Assembly: GCF_001039355.2 (NCBI RefSeq) | Contig: NW_019775775.1 | Coordinates: 154,112 to 218,111 of the forward strand | Source: Lingula anatina | Taxonomy: Eukaryota; Brachiopoda; Lingulata; Lingulida; Lingulidae | Reading direction: 5' to 3' | Length of the DNA: 64,000 nt | Shown: one piece after another, positions 39,451-51,329 of the stretch | Layout of the letters: each line of letters starts with the position of its first letter | Position numbering within the stretch: position 1 is the first letter of the stretch | Notes under the pieces: model-generated | Database searches by the model: none | The model's input: only the letters and a program-made list of their open reading frames with translations | Told to the model about the DNA's origin: nothing | Position numbers and translations under genes: made by a program

Positions 39451-40180
39451 TGACAAAAAATTGACTTTGTATGCATCTTTAACTTATTGAAAATCTAAAG
39501 CCTGCTGAAGGTTCTGTGCTTTGTAGTTTTTTTATAGGACTAAAACTGTAAGTTTTCAGCAAAACACAATTGAAATAACTTATTTTCTCCCGATGGATGC
39601 TTGACCTGACTGTACGTATTTATGCAAATCATTGCATGTGTGCAATGTATTTTCTTACCAATATAACAGGTCAATAAGTAAAATGAATATGCAGACAGAT
39701 GATTACTACAATTTGTTTTTCTTTAGGATGAGTTGGAGGGCAGACCAAGCAGTGAGGACAGCAGTTCAGATGACAAACACACCTGGACCAAGAGGTTAAA
39801 AAAAACAGCAGAATCAGCTCTCAGAAGAAGCAAAGGCAAAGAAAAAGAGAGAATGAGAAGAAAGAGAGCTCAAACCAAAATGCTGTGAAATCAAGGGAGA
39901 AGAATTTCACAATTTCAAAAGAAAAAAGAAGACATTAAGCAAGTAAGTTGATTGAAAAATCAGGTGATTATCTGCTCCTGCATCTTATTTTAAATATGGG
40001 GATCATTTCAATAAAAGTAAGAGATGTTTGTTTGTATATTCCTAACCCAGTTAACCTTGATAGTGCATTAGTATCTTACTTGTCTGGTTTTCTGAAAAAA
40101 AAAACTGAATCTTTTTCTTGAAACAAAAGACATATTCTGCAAAAAAACAAAAAAAAAAAACAAAAACAAAAAAAAAAACA

Positions 40181-40435
40181 NNNNNNNNNNNNNNNNNNNN
40201 NNNNNNNNNNNNNNNNNNNNNNNNNNNNNNNNNNNNNNNNNNNNNNNNNNNNNNNNNNNNNNNNNNNNNNNNNNNNNNNNNNNNNNNNNNNNNNNNNNNN
40301 NNNNNNNNNNNNNNNNNNNNNNNNNNNNNNNNNNNNNNNNNNNNNNNNNNNNNNNNNNNNNNNNNNNNNNNNNNNNNNNNNNNNNNNNNNNNNNNNNNNN
40401 NNNNNNNNNNNNNNNNNNNNNNNNNNNNNNNNNNN
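40181..40435. other. Assembly gap (255 undetermined bases)
   Basis: A run of N flanked on both sides by CTGCAAAAAAACAAAAAAAA, which suggests the assembler stopped in, or duplicated, a poly(A)-rich tract. Confidence 0.98.
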
Positions 40436-41159
40436 CTGCAAAAAAAACAAAAAAAAAAAAAAAAAAAAATTCACTCTTTCATTACAAACTAAGATTGGAA
40501 TATTTTACTATAGACTTGATTACTTTTGCTGATTAAGTGTCTATGAAAGAATATAAATAATTGAGATGTTTTTGTGTACACTTTTATCTCAGAAAATCTT
40601 TGGCAGAGCGTGTAGCAGATGAAGATTCAAGTGGTGTTGTTTACCATATGCATGTTGGATCCTCTCTAGGGGCCAGTGTTCGCCCTCAAGAAGGTAATTG
40701 TGGTGTCATCATGGAATAAGCTGTAATGATTGTAAATGTTGAATTTATCATCATGCATAGGTAAAACAATGTTGAAAATCCCTTATTACTTACTATATGC
40801 TAGTATGTAGCTAGTATGTGAATGAAAATAAAGAATAATGTCCATCTTATAATTTTAGAATGAAAAAGAAAAGCATAAAAGGCATGAGGCAATAGAACAC
40901 CATGCAGAGAGAAGAAAACTGAGAAGATCCACATAGGGACATTGCCAGCAAACAGAAGCCCAAAGCAAAGTTCTGGATGGGGAAGAAATAGTATCTTGAT
41001 GGCATGAGCAGTGTTAAGTCAGACACTTGGAACAGAAATATTGGAAGAAATTGTAGAAAGGAATTTGGGATGCATATTTTGAATGAGAGAAATCCTTTAG
41101 TTCACTTAGGAGATTCACAACTTGAGCACTAAAGCTGATCCTGAAGTTGGACAAGGGTA

Positions 41160-41880
41160 AGTCACCTTAATCTGTACATTGTTAGGAAGAATACTTCAAC
41201 CAGACCTATATTTCAAAGGCCCTGGACTGCTTCAATTGTCAAGAGCATCAGGGGCAAGAATTGGTCAGCTTTTGAAGAGCATGAAAGTGATGGACCAGAT
41301 ACTTCCCTAACATCCTCATTCACCATATCATGTGCATACATCTAAAATAGGGGCCATATGGTATCGCTCCAGAGCTCTTGTTCATTCATGGGGTTTGGAA
41401 GTCCTTAAATTTCCTCATGATTGTGTCTTTTGCCACACAGTCTACATAATAATTTCTTTTTATGTTCAATCTTCTTTGGGGTTTTTGAAGTAGTCTTATT
41501 AGGCTAGATGCTACAGGCCTGAATTTTTAAAAAATTTCCTCTGCAATCTACATGTATTGTGATAGACAGATATTTGAAGGTTTATTTTAGGGTGGTGGTC
41601 TTATAAAACCAATATGGTGTGACAATGAAAGAGGGCGCTAAAGTCAGCAAAAGGTGCAAAAAATGGACAAATTAGCTTAGAAGTCCATTTTTATTGACAA
41701 TTACATAAATTCGAAAGTGATTTGAACCCTGAAAATCTATGAATAAACAGACATTGTCACTTTAAATAAAATCCCTAAGCAGGCAAGCTAAGGGACAAAT
41801 AATCATTTTATAATCATAAGTGAAGCAGCTAGTCTTACTACCTTTCTTTACTACTGTGCCAGATATGCTTTTTTTTAGAT
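41160..41880. other. Intergenic sequence, nothing recognised
   Basis: No exon, repeat or RNA structure that I can support. Confidence 0.4.
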
Positions 41881-42539
41881 ATATTTATTCTCCCAGAAAG
41901 AAAATGTTGTTACAAAATATGTAAATTGTTCTCTCACTCACTCACTCACTCCCCATTCATTCCTCTTCTTTCTGAAACAATTGTATTCATGATACCTATT
42001 TTTTGTTTAACTTTTCTTTCTCCCCATTTACTAATGGGCCTGAATTTTTCTACTTCAAAATATCACCTTATCATTTTTTCCAATTCATTAAAATTCAACT
42101 TAGCTTCTTCACTTCTCTTCATATATATATCACTTCTCTTCATATATATATATATATATATAATATTTTACAATAAGTATTATTTGATTTAAAGCCATCT
42201 TGTTAGCACTCAATAATATGTGACGACTACTTAGTTCAATTATTGTTCTTGTAGATTCATTTAACCATCTTATTAATCTATCCTATAGAAACTGAACAAG
42301 CACACATTCATAAAAAAGAAGTTCAATACTTTCTAGTTTTGTTTTACAAAATGTACATACTTTAAGCCTCGGTCACAACTGGATGCACAAATTTCAAGAT
42401 CGTATGTTCTCTGCAATTTATGGCTTTCAAGTTTGGCAACAAGTGGAATTTCTATCATTGTTGTGGTACTATTGACGGTAAGTACATCGAGTATAAAGTC
42501 CTTTACTAGTAAAAAAATCACATAGTACAAAGTCTTTAC

Positions 42540-44600
42540 TCGGCATTGTTATCTTCTTCTGTGTCCACCAGGGTTTCTGGTGTGGACAGGGGGTGTGGTT
42601 TAGAAGTATTGAGTACCTTCACAAAGTTGTCTGTCCAGGGAGGCATGCTGCTTACATCCGTTGACTGAGGGCGTGGTGTCTGTGTAATGTTAAACGCTAT
42701 TAAATATTATATGTGCCAAAGTTTTTTCACATTATAATGTTGTATTAAAATGTTATATTTGAATGATTAAAAAAAAAAACATTTGTTAATTGTATTAAGA
42801 CTTGCCACCTAACATAAAAATATTAATAACCTGGGAACTTTCTGTTACTGGTGTGCTGTAGCATTGTGTTGGAATTACTATATCTTGTTGCTGCTGTGTC
42901 TGCTGCCGTGTTGATGCCACTGCTGCTGTAGTTGCTGTTGTTGGAGCGGGCATAACTGTGACGGCTGCCACTCCTGGTTTTGCGTCCATTGCCAGGCCAG
43001 TCTCTGAGGCAGGAGGATCTGTGACGGCTGCTGCTGCTGTGGGAGAACATTAATTGTCTGTACGGTGGGTGTCTGGGAGGGAGGCTGTGAAGGCAATTTA
43101 TCTGAATGTGTGTACTCCTTGAGGACTCTCTGTATCTCATCTTGAAACTCATCCCATCTGGAATCTGGGACTTTGGAGATACGGGCACAGAACCAATGCC
43201 CAAATGCTGCACACTCATCCACAGGGGCTGACTCCAAGTCTTCTATCTGCAGTCATAAAAATACAGAAAGACAAATAATATCAGGTATATCTTATATTGT
43301 TTTAATATTATTTTTTGATATATAAACTTTTTGGCCCTCCACAAAAAATTTAAAAAAAAATAATAATGAAAATAATTATACATACATACATACATACATA
43401 CATACATAGGCTCTATTCCCATAGATTTTAGATCGATCTATCCCCGCGGGGAGTCTCACTAGATTACTTTCAGATAATCCGACTTAAATGTCCGTCCTGC
43501 CTACTACAAGCTGTAAGGGGGTAATTAACTTTCGTGTCCGCCCGGCTGACAGCTATTTAGCGTGAACCCCCAGGGAGTTAGGTCGATCTAAAGTAGGTCG
43601 ATCTAATCTATGGAAATGGGTGATACATACATACATGCATACTTTCTTAGCCAGCACTTGGGATGATCTGGGTCTGGACAAGAAGTCTAACAGCGCTTCC
43701 TCAACCTTAATTTACTCGACCTCTTTGTGCCATGCCTTGAGGACAGCATCACACTGCTGCATGCTGTATTGGCAGTTTCCCCATCTGGTCCCTCCTCATC
43801 CTCGCTGTCGGTTGCCCTAGCAGGTAGCTGAAAGCAGATATCAGTAACTGGAAATCATAGGACTATTAATTAATAGTATACTCACTAGGTAAAGAAAGGA
43901 TAACAAGAAGAGGACAAAAAAGGTATAACATATAAAAATTGCTATGCTTACCGATCCTGTGCCCTGAGTATACGATCTGGGCATGATGTGTTGCTTCAAA
44001 AAATTAAAACTTGATAGCTGCCATTTTTTCCTTGCAGTAAGAGTGTCTGCTGCATCACCAGACTTCTTCTTGAAAAGCTTTCCTACAGCAGTGCGTTTTT
44101 TTTTAACCATCCCTGGATCTTGTCATCTGAAGTCAGCACACATAAGGTATACGTCAATATCAACAAGATTCTCCCACATACATGTATATAAGCAGAGTGA
44201 AGATTTTTGATTACAAATGTACCATTAAAAAAATTGGAATGAAAATTAATACTCACATTCTGTGTCAAGTTCAGTAGCTATCCCCTCCAGAAGCTTCCTC
44301 TTGTATTTTATATTGCTGTACTGATGTGATCCCTTGTTATAAAAGCAATCATGGGTGGAGAAAAATTCTACCAGTTTCCCTTCCTCCTCAGCTCTGAAGC
44401 TGTACATCTGCTGTACATTTCTCTTCCCTGTGGAAGTGTTGGTGGAGTCAGATTCTAGTAGGCCTCCTATTTCTGTCTTCATTTTCTGCCTCTGCCTCTG
44501 CCTCTACCTGCCTCTCGACAACGGCCTCCTCTTCTACCCTTTTTTCCTCCGCCTCCATTCTTTGTTGTTTGCCTTTTTTACCCCTTCCTTTTGGAGGCAT
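42540..44600 (-). pseudogene. MADF-domain (Myb/SANT-like) protein gene of the Harbinger-like element, frame-damaged
   Basis: Order on the minus strand: a charged start at 44600 (MPPKGRGKKGKQQRM), MADF exon 44257-44482 (GKLVEFFSTHDCFYNKGSHQ), second MADF exon 43952-44126 (AVGKLFKKKSGDAADTLTAR, WQLSSFNFLKQHI), an acidic and BESS-like segment about 43648-43826 (DSEDEEGPDGE, EEALLDFLSRPRSSQVLAKK), a Trp-containing and Gln-rich exon ending upstream at 43246 (FGHWFCARISKVPDSRWDEF), and a C-terminal exon about 42540-42680 (PPWTDNFVKVLNTSKP, stop TAA). MADF proteins bind DNA; in Harbinger elements the partner helps the transposase reach DNA. Frame changes are needed in the A-run at about 44100-44108, between 43680 and 43730, in the Gln-rich tract and near 44490. 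Some could be sequencing errors in homopolymers. Confidence 0.75.
43413..43620. mobile_element. Foldback MITE inside the MADF gene
   Basis: The left end CCCATAGATTTTAGATCGAT and the right end ATCTAATCTATGGAAATGGG form inverted repeats around a loop with GGGGGTAATTA. CATA microsatellite flanks both sides (43378-43409 and 43624-43640), so insertion was probably into CATA repeats. The loop core and arm length match the foldback at 9492-9722, so the two form one family. Confidence 0.7.
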
Positions 44601-47499
44601 ATTTAATGCAGACTTTCTGTATAATATTAAATATAATATATAAAAATTATAAGGTACAATTCACATCCATTGGTGAAGTGAAACGGTGCGATGTGAACAC
44701 GCCTTTTATACTACTGGCGTGGATGTGACTCAAGTGTGAAGTACTCTTGCAGTAAATACGAATTTGTTCTTAAGTTGTGAGGGCGTAAGCTGTACTCAAC
44801 ATGAACGTGGCACTTGCTCCTTCATTGCTTGCAACGTGCGTCATGGATCACGGTTTATCTTATGAGGGTACTTTAAAAATCGCACGTCCCACTTGCGAAC
44901 TCCTTGCCAACTCCTTGCTAGGAGAGCAAGTTACGCTTGCTGTCTCGCTGTTCCCAGGCTATTTGTAGAATCTTTTGGGCATGCCCAATATCTTCTGTAT
45001 GTGCTTACGGGCTGTCTGCGAACTCGAAATTTCGTAAGAAGGACTTGCATGGAACGTGAGATTCTGCACAAAATTTGGACGCAAACAGCCCATAAGAGCC
45101 TGTACGGCCAGTTGTGACTGAGGCTTTACTGTCTATAACCTTAATGCAATGCAAGTATTTGTTTGTTGCCAAAATTTGATGCACTATTCTATACTAAAAC
45201 CATCTCAATTTTGTTTCCTCTGTACTTAAAAAGATGTTTTTGTTAACAATTGTAGAATTGAAATTCTCTTCCAAATTTAACTTATTTTCCCATTTTACTT
45301 CATATGATGACTAGCATTGCAATTTCAGACCAGCATTAAGTAGAATATTGTAGATTCTCCTTGACCCTTTTTTATCTTTAAGCATTACTTCTATTAACTT
45401 TGGTCTATGTGGTCTAATTAGCATACCGAGGTATCTTTTGACATTATAGTTTCTGGCCATTTTTTTCTGGATAGCACATTTTATTCCCCAAAAATGTGTG
45501 AATGGACTCATGATATTATACTGTGCAGAGAAATTTTCAAAGGAGTACATATTGCCATTTTCCTCAAATAGATCAGCCATAATTCTGACCCCTTTCATAT
45601 TCCAACTTTTGCAAAAATATTTCTTTTCCATCTATTTTGATATTAGAATTTTTCCAGAGTGATTGTCTTAGTTTGTCACTATTGTCAGTGGTATTCAAAG
45701 ATCTAAGGAATTCTACCAAACATTGCACTACTTCCTTCCAAAAATAATTGGACATATTACCTACACACTCTTCCCAATAATTATCACCAAATTTCATCAA
45801 ATTTTCAGTATTAACATTTTGAGTATCTATTAAAAGGTTTATCCATTTTAATGCTTTTTCTTTATTGTTTAGTATGCGTCTTATCCAAGTTGATTTCAAA
45901 CCTTTAATAAATGTTGTTATGTCTGTCATTTGACCCCTCCCCCCCCCAATTCTTTGGGTTGGACCATTTGTTTTTTAGAGACCCTACTCCTTTTATTGTT
46001 CCATATGAAAGCAAGAAATAGTAATAGTACGTCTTTTGATCAGGGTTTGGTAAAGACAAAAAGGTGGGTCAGTTTTGGCAATAAAAGTTATTTAATCAAC
46101 GTAATTCTACCTCGAGGTGTGATGTTGCGACGATTCCAATCTTTAATTTCTTTTTCTTTTTTTGCTATTTTATCAAAAAAATTTTTTTCTAAAATATTTT
46201 CAAGTTTAGGGTTGAATATAATTCTGAACATGGTAAAGTCATTATTTGTCCATTCCAAACCGTATTCTGGACATAAAATTTCTTCTGAGTCACATTTTGC
46301 TCCTATCCAGATAGCTTTTGTCTTTTTAAGATTTGGCTTCAACCCAGAAAACTTAAAAAATTGATTCAAAAGGTCAAGGGCAGTTTTTAGACTTTCCTTA
46401 TTTCCATTTAGAAACATTACTGCATCATCAGCATATTGCTGTAAACAGTACTCCTTTTCTTTTACTTTTATACCTTTTATATTTTTGTTATTTTTAATTA
46501 GCACTGTTAAAATCCCAACACACAAATTAAAAATGTAAGGTGAAAGTGGGTTGCCTTGGGGGTATCCACGACCTATGTTAAAAAATCTTGAGAAGAAACC
46601 ATTTACCATTCTGATCATAAATTCTTTCAAGTCTGACCCAAAAAAATTGTGAAACTCAGTTGTAAAGTTATCAGATCCTGGTGATTTGTTGTTCTTCATT
46701 TTCTTTAGAACTGTAAGAAGTTCTGTCTTGGAAATTTCTCCCTGTAACAGTTTTTTTTGGTATCATTTAATTTGGGCACATTAAATTGGTCAAGAAGGGC
46801 TCGAAGATCAGTTTTTTCTTCGAATCATTTTTTTCAGGAATACAGACATTCATAAAATAATTAAGCTTCATTAAGTATTTCCTTTTGGTCAAAAATAACA
46901 GTACCGTCTTGCAGTTCTAGATTTTGTATAGTTTTGTTCACGTAATATCTAGATTCTAGAAAACAGAAGTATTTTGTCGGCTTCTCACCTTCTTCCACCC
47001 ACCTTGCTTTTGCTTGCAAAAGGATACCTTTTAGTTTCTTCTGTCTGATGTTTTTCAATTCTGTCTTTTTTGCTTCCAATAGATCTGAAATGTCTTGGAA
47101 TTGAGGATTAGTTTCCAGTTCATTGATTGAGTTTTCTAAATCATTTTTGAGTTTACAAGCTTGTTTATTCTTGTATAGCTAGGAGGAATACGATATAGTC
47201 ACGCCTCTAATTTCCATTAAAAGAGTTAAAAAAAATAATGAGTCATCAATAGTGAAGGTACTGGGTAATAGACTCATTCCAAATTATACACGTGGAATTC
47301 ACATACAAATTTTCACATTACTCCTCGTTCATACAGAGGCACGATTGAGTACATGGTAACTTTTTCCCTCCTGCAAGGATACGAATTGACTCTCATGCAA
47401 CAGGATTTACCACATATACAAGCAATTAGTGCCTAAAGTCCATTGGGTGCTGGTTTTATGGTCACTAAGAGTGGCTGTAGGATTCCTTCTCCTTGCCAT

Positions 47500-47946
47500 C
47501 TATTGTTCAGTGGGGGTGGAAGATGTTGGAATGCAACGTGACAGTGCTTCCACATTTACTCTGGTAGTTTGCCTCAATGTGTCTGATGTAGGTGGTAGTG
47601 TTTCACTTTTTTGGTGGTTTTGACAAAACATCCAGTATAGCATACGTACATTATCTGCTTCTGATCCAGCTGCTTTGCCTCGAGTGTACAGCAGACAAAG
47701 AAACTGCACGTGTTCGTTAGACTGTTAATTGACTCTACCAAGATTTGCTTGTAGCACAGGGTTCATTTCATGCCTTTTTCTGGCCTCTACCACAAAGACT
47801 GCTGATGGTATCAAACTCTGACAGTTTATGGAAGCTCGGGAGAGCAGAACATATTGTGGGTCCCAGATGTTCAGACATGCTGTGTATTGGAACAAACTGA
47901 GTCTTGTTTTTAACTTTTGTTTTGAACTATGCTCATCAATTTGCAT
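47500..47946 (-). pseudogene. Fragment of a repetitive animal ORF with LPPTSDTLR motif
   Basis: Two adjacent minus-strand open stretches (47725-47946 and 47500-47709). The second contains FLCLLYTRGKA, MFCQNHQKSETLPPTSDTLR and VNVEALSRCIP. This resembles, from memory, a repetitive invertebrate ORF whose C-terminus reads FVCxLY...LPPTxDxLxxHxxRxNYQxxIW. The final conserved Trp/His residues are lost here. The transposon class is not known to me. Confidence 0.35.
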
Positions 47947-47999
47947 TGAGCCAGATGAATGGGTAGCTAATCACTATGTCTGTGGACTGTATGACAACT

Positions 48000-49190
48000 T
48001 TTCTGAACCTGCTTGAAATTGCATTAAATGCAAGTAGAATTACCCTTGTGTCGGCTTCTTTCTGATTCAATGCCAGTTCTTGCAAAGGTAGCACTTGCCA
48101 GTAGACCTCAGACACAGAATCAGTTGGATTCTCAAAGCCTCCAGCTAGCTCCGGACTTGCCTTCTTGCCATCTTGCCATCTTGAAGCTGATTTCCCCCAT
48201 CTAACACAAAACTCTACAGAAAAAGTTGGACAGATTTATCTTAAGCCTAGATTACAGTTGCCATGTGATATCCATACAGTGCTCATATATTGCCCATACA
48301 TCCAATTTCCTGTAACCTCTGTGTGGAGACAGGCAGTGGCCGTGCAATGTCATGTGAAATTGTACAGTTTCACAGCTTCTCGACCCTTTATGATTTTGTC
48401 AAACTGAAACTTAAGAAAAATTTTGAAAATCCTAAGCCAGTAGGCTGTAGCACATCATCATTGAAAGCACTGCACAGTTCCCAGTCAGGTATTGTTCAGT
48501 GTAGTTGAAATGACTGTGATAATGGTTGAACCTGGTTTTGGCCCCTTTCTCTTTCATCTTTGGTGGTTTTAAAAGGCAAAACTAAAGTTTAGATGTGTAA
48601 AACTTAGTGTTATTCATTTCAATGAATCTGTAATCTTTTCTTTATTCAGACCATGTGGTTTTCTTATTTTCTTAATTATTTTTTATATTTTTTATATTAA
48701 TTTTATATTAATAGTTTATTTATTATTTCTTAATGAGCCAAATTTGCCCTTTGGAGATTTTCAGAATACAGCAGTTAACTTTATCATGTTTACACTCATG
48801 TGACTTAATGTGTGAAATGAGTATACATTTTGCAATGAACATGATAAATAACATCTATCTGTGTGTCATATCCAAAGAAATATGATCAAAGACATACACC
48901 CAATTAAGCAAAATTGAGACAGTAGTAAAGAAAAGTAGACTATACGTTATGATTTCAAGATAATTATTCATCCCTTAGCTTGCTGTCTTAGGGGCTTATT
49001 TCAAGTAATATTGTCTGTTTATTTGCTGACTTTCAGTGTTTAAATTACAACTGAATTGTCAATTAAAAATGGACTACAGTACTAAGCTAAAATGGTCATT
49101 TTTTTACATATATGTCTATCATAATACACTGTCAAACCCAAGTATAGATTTCCAAGGATGTAAAAGTAAGTTTATAAGCTTCTTTTCAGC
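48000..49190. other. AT-rich intergenic stretch, nothing recognised
   Basis: No feature beyond short open frames lacking splice or family support. Confidence 0.4.
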
Positions 49191-49194
49191 CCGT

Positions 49195-49310
49195 ACGAAA
49201 AAGACCTATAGGATCCTATAAGATCCAATATGATTCTATAGGAAATTGGCCCAATTTCCTAGAGGGTCCTATAGGATATTATAGGATCCTATAAGACTTT
49301 TTCATGAGGG
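49195..49310. repeat. Palindromic cluster of TCCTATAGGA motifs
   Basis: Repeated GGATCCTATA, TCTATAGGAAATTGG, CCAATTTCCTAGAGGG and TCCTATAGGATATTATAGGA motifs let the segment fold on itself. Similar TAGGATTCCTA-type text occurs at 11270-11320 and 16035-16090 in the 3' flanks of methyltransferase genes A and B. Confidence 0.5.
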
Positions 49311-49881
49311 AGGATCAGTATCTAGTCTATGTGGAGAGTACATCAGATGTGATATGATCTTCTGTTGAACCTGTAACAGTGACCTGTCAGTTTTGCTCCT
49401 TTTTGGCAGCAGTTGGAGGAATAACAACATAGATCTATCAGTATGATATGTATATTAATGTGAACTATGGATCACTGATACTTTATGGACAAACAAGAAT
49501 GTTTCATTTTATTGCGGACTGATGTTTATGATTCAGCATACAGTGCCAGATTGTAGTGACACCTGAATGTCTGCTAGCAATTTTTTATCTCACCAAATTA
49601 TATGGGAGATTTTATAAGTGATAACAGATAATGATGTTTAAGCAACAGACAACAGTTATTGTTATTCATTCATCTGTTTGTTGATTTATTTGAAAACCTC
49701 AGTTTTCTATCCATCAGAATTAAAATTTAACATTTTGAACAAAATGAAAGTAGCAATAATTATATATATAATAATTTAAAGCACTTTGGTTCAATGCAAA
49801 CAACAGAGCAGAATACAAAAAAAAGTCTTATTTTACATTCTTCAAGGTAATTCCAGGTCTAATCAGATTTGTAAACCTTAA

Positions 49882-50218
49882 AGCAATAATAACTCTTCGT
49901 TTCGGCCAAAAAATGAATTTTCCTGGAGTAAACAACAATTTTCCCATGCTTACCAATGGTTAATGAATCCATTTTTACATTCAAAGTTAGTCCCTGGTTT
50001 TTTTCTAAAAAGTTTGGTTTTTTGTTAAAATCTCTTAAGAGATTTTAACAGAGTATAGACATCAATGGAGGTCACGTGGTCTAAAGACAAGTTCAAATAT
50101 CAGAATAAAAGCTATAACTGCTGTTTTTGTGGTAAAACAGAATATATTATATTTCTATGAGTTATTTACAAGGTTTTTATTGTGAAATATAGGTCTCATA
50201 CAAAGAGTTATTATGCCT
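49882..50218. mobile_element. TTAA-specific MITE, copy 2 (337 bp)
   Basis: Highly similar over its whole length to 22786-23121 (for example TTTCGGCCAAAAAATGAATT and GGAGGTCACGTGGTCTAAAG). It is flanked by TTAA at 49878-49881 and 50219-50222. Its ends carry one- or two-base changes. Confidence 0.88.
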
Positions 50219-50339
50219 TTAATTTTTTTAAGCCATAGTCAAATCTATCATTGTACAAGATTTAGTTAAAAATACTTATGGTGTCAAATAACCATATTTT
50301 CATAAGGCATTTTGTACACGAAAAGATGAATAATATATG

Positions 50340-51220
50340 TGAATAAAAACTTTCACACTCAAGTAATTGATTTTTAGGCCACTTTGATTTCAGTAATTTC
50401 ACTTCGAGTTCAAGTAAATGTTTTGTTTGGTCAATTTGATTTATTAATGTCACTTACAATTCAAGAAATTTCAAGAATTTCAGTAATTGATTTGTTTGGT
50501 TTACTTTGATTTCAGTAATGTCACTTTGAATTCATGTAATAGAACTTGGCTCACTTGGATTTAAGTAATGTCACTTTGAATTCAAGAAATTTCAAGAATT
50601 TCAATGATTGATATATTTGGTTTACTTCAATTTCTGTAATGTCACTTTGAAATCATGTAATAGAACTTCTTGGTCCACTTTAATTTAATCAGTGCCACTT
50701 TGTTTTCAAGTAATTGATTTATTTAGTTCACTTTGATTTAAGTACTGTCACTTTTAATTTTTATATTTGATCTGCTTGGTCCACTTTGTTGTAAGTATTG
50801 CCACTTTGAATTCCTGTAATTGATCTTCTTGGTCCACTTTGACTTATATAATGTCACTGTGAATTTCAGAAATTGATTTGTTTGTTTCACTTTGAAATCA
50901 GTAAAGTCACTTTGAATTTCAGAAATTGATTTGTTTGTTTCACTTTGATTTAAGTAATAAAACTTTGAATTTAAGTAATTGATTCATTTGGTCCACCTTA
51001 AGTAATGTCATTTTCATTTCAAGTTATTGATCTGTTTGGTGCACATTGAATTAAGTAATGCTTATTTTAACTTGTGTAATTTGATCTATTTGGTCCCCTG
51101 TGGCTGTGATTAAATAAATGTCACTTAATTTCAAGTATTTGATTTGTTTTGTTAACTTTGATTTAAATTTGAATTCAAGAAATTGATTTGTTTAGTAAAG
51201 TTTGATATAAGTTACATTAT
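50340..51220 (+). repeat. Short array of the 53-bp satellite family
   Basis: About 16 strongly diverged monomers with GTAATTGATTTGTTTGGT, CACTTTGATTT and AAGTAATGTCACTTTGAATT, clearly the same family as 25830-31760 but without the TTTGCTTAGTATAG type. It looks like an older, unamplified array. Confidence 0.85.
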
Positions 51221-51329
51221 TAAAATGATTAGGATAGTGGGGTTTTACCAGTATAATAAAAGCGGCCTTGTTTGGCCAATGCTTGAACAACCTATATACT
51301 TTGTTCGCTTCTTCTAGAAAATGATCTTT

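Larger units (their letters stand above)
34890..40936 (+). pseudogene. NOL10: NOL10-like (nucleolar protein 10) gene, broken
   Basis: Recognisable exons: 34890-34988 (LIQDFEMPTVSTNVAVTPDK), 35477-35542 (RLNLELGRFMSPLKTNA), 35820-35880 (CDINPHHGLFTCGTTE), 36076-36155 (GKVECWDPRNQVGQLDCA), 36419-36497 (LKYRDALTLAVGTSAGH), 37227-37368 (FLCDIRSDKPLLVKDLPIKS), 37643-37762 (PFTSIEPGVKLNDLCVF), 38134-38212 (LGPAPKWCFFLNNLTEE), then C-terminal pieces 39727-39942, 40593-40693 and 40859-40936. NOL10 is a WD-repeat nucleolar protein linked to 40S ribosome assembly. Damage: four extra bases shift the frame near 37318, TAA at 38188-38190 replaces a leucine codon, TGA occurs within 39727-39942, and TAG ends the last piece early. 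The N-terminal exons, the exons between RCYDTY and the SSEVYRL equivalent, and the conserved central exons are missing. Splice sites are intact, so this is a duplicated (not processed) gene or a poorly assembled real one. Confidence 0.8.
42365..45125. mobile_element. Harbinger-like DNA transposon with MADF gene (2.76 kb), TSD TTA
   Basis: Ends AGCCTCGGTCACAACTGG at 42365 and its near-complement CCAGTTGTGACTGAGGCT ending 45125 form inverted repeats, flanked by TTA at 42362-42364 and 45126-45128. The three-base TTA duplication, the CTCGGTCACA-type ends and a Myb/MADF-type gene together fit PIF/Harbinger elements, which carry a transposase gene and a Myb-like gene. Only the MADF gene is present here; no DDE transposase frame was found. 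The element would therefore depend on a partner elsewhere. It splits the LINE at 41900-47180. Confidence 0.85.
41900..47180 (-). mobile_element. Tx1/L1-like LINE, decayed and split by a nested element
   Basis: Minus-strand pieces in order: pre-RT region 46861-47079 (KLKGILLQAKARWVEEGEKP), RT start 46699 onward (KNNKSPGSDNF), RT core 46088-46590 (GRGYPQGNPLSPYIFNLC; YADD at about 46424-46435; NITPRGRITLIK), and the C-terminal domain 45573-45929 and 45311-45631 (FWKEVVQCLVEFL, SWNMKGVRIMADLFEENGNM). The frame is then cut by the Harbinger-like element at 42365-45125 and resumes at 42364 down to about 41900 (RWLNESTRTI, MALNQIILIVKYYI). About 100 residues of RT palm are deleted near 46588. Further frameshifts lie between pieces. 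The wording is that of the Tx1/L1 group found in many aquatic animals. Confidence 0.85.
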
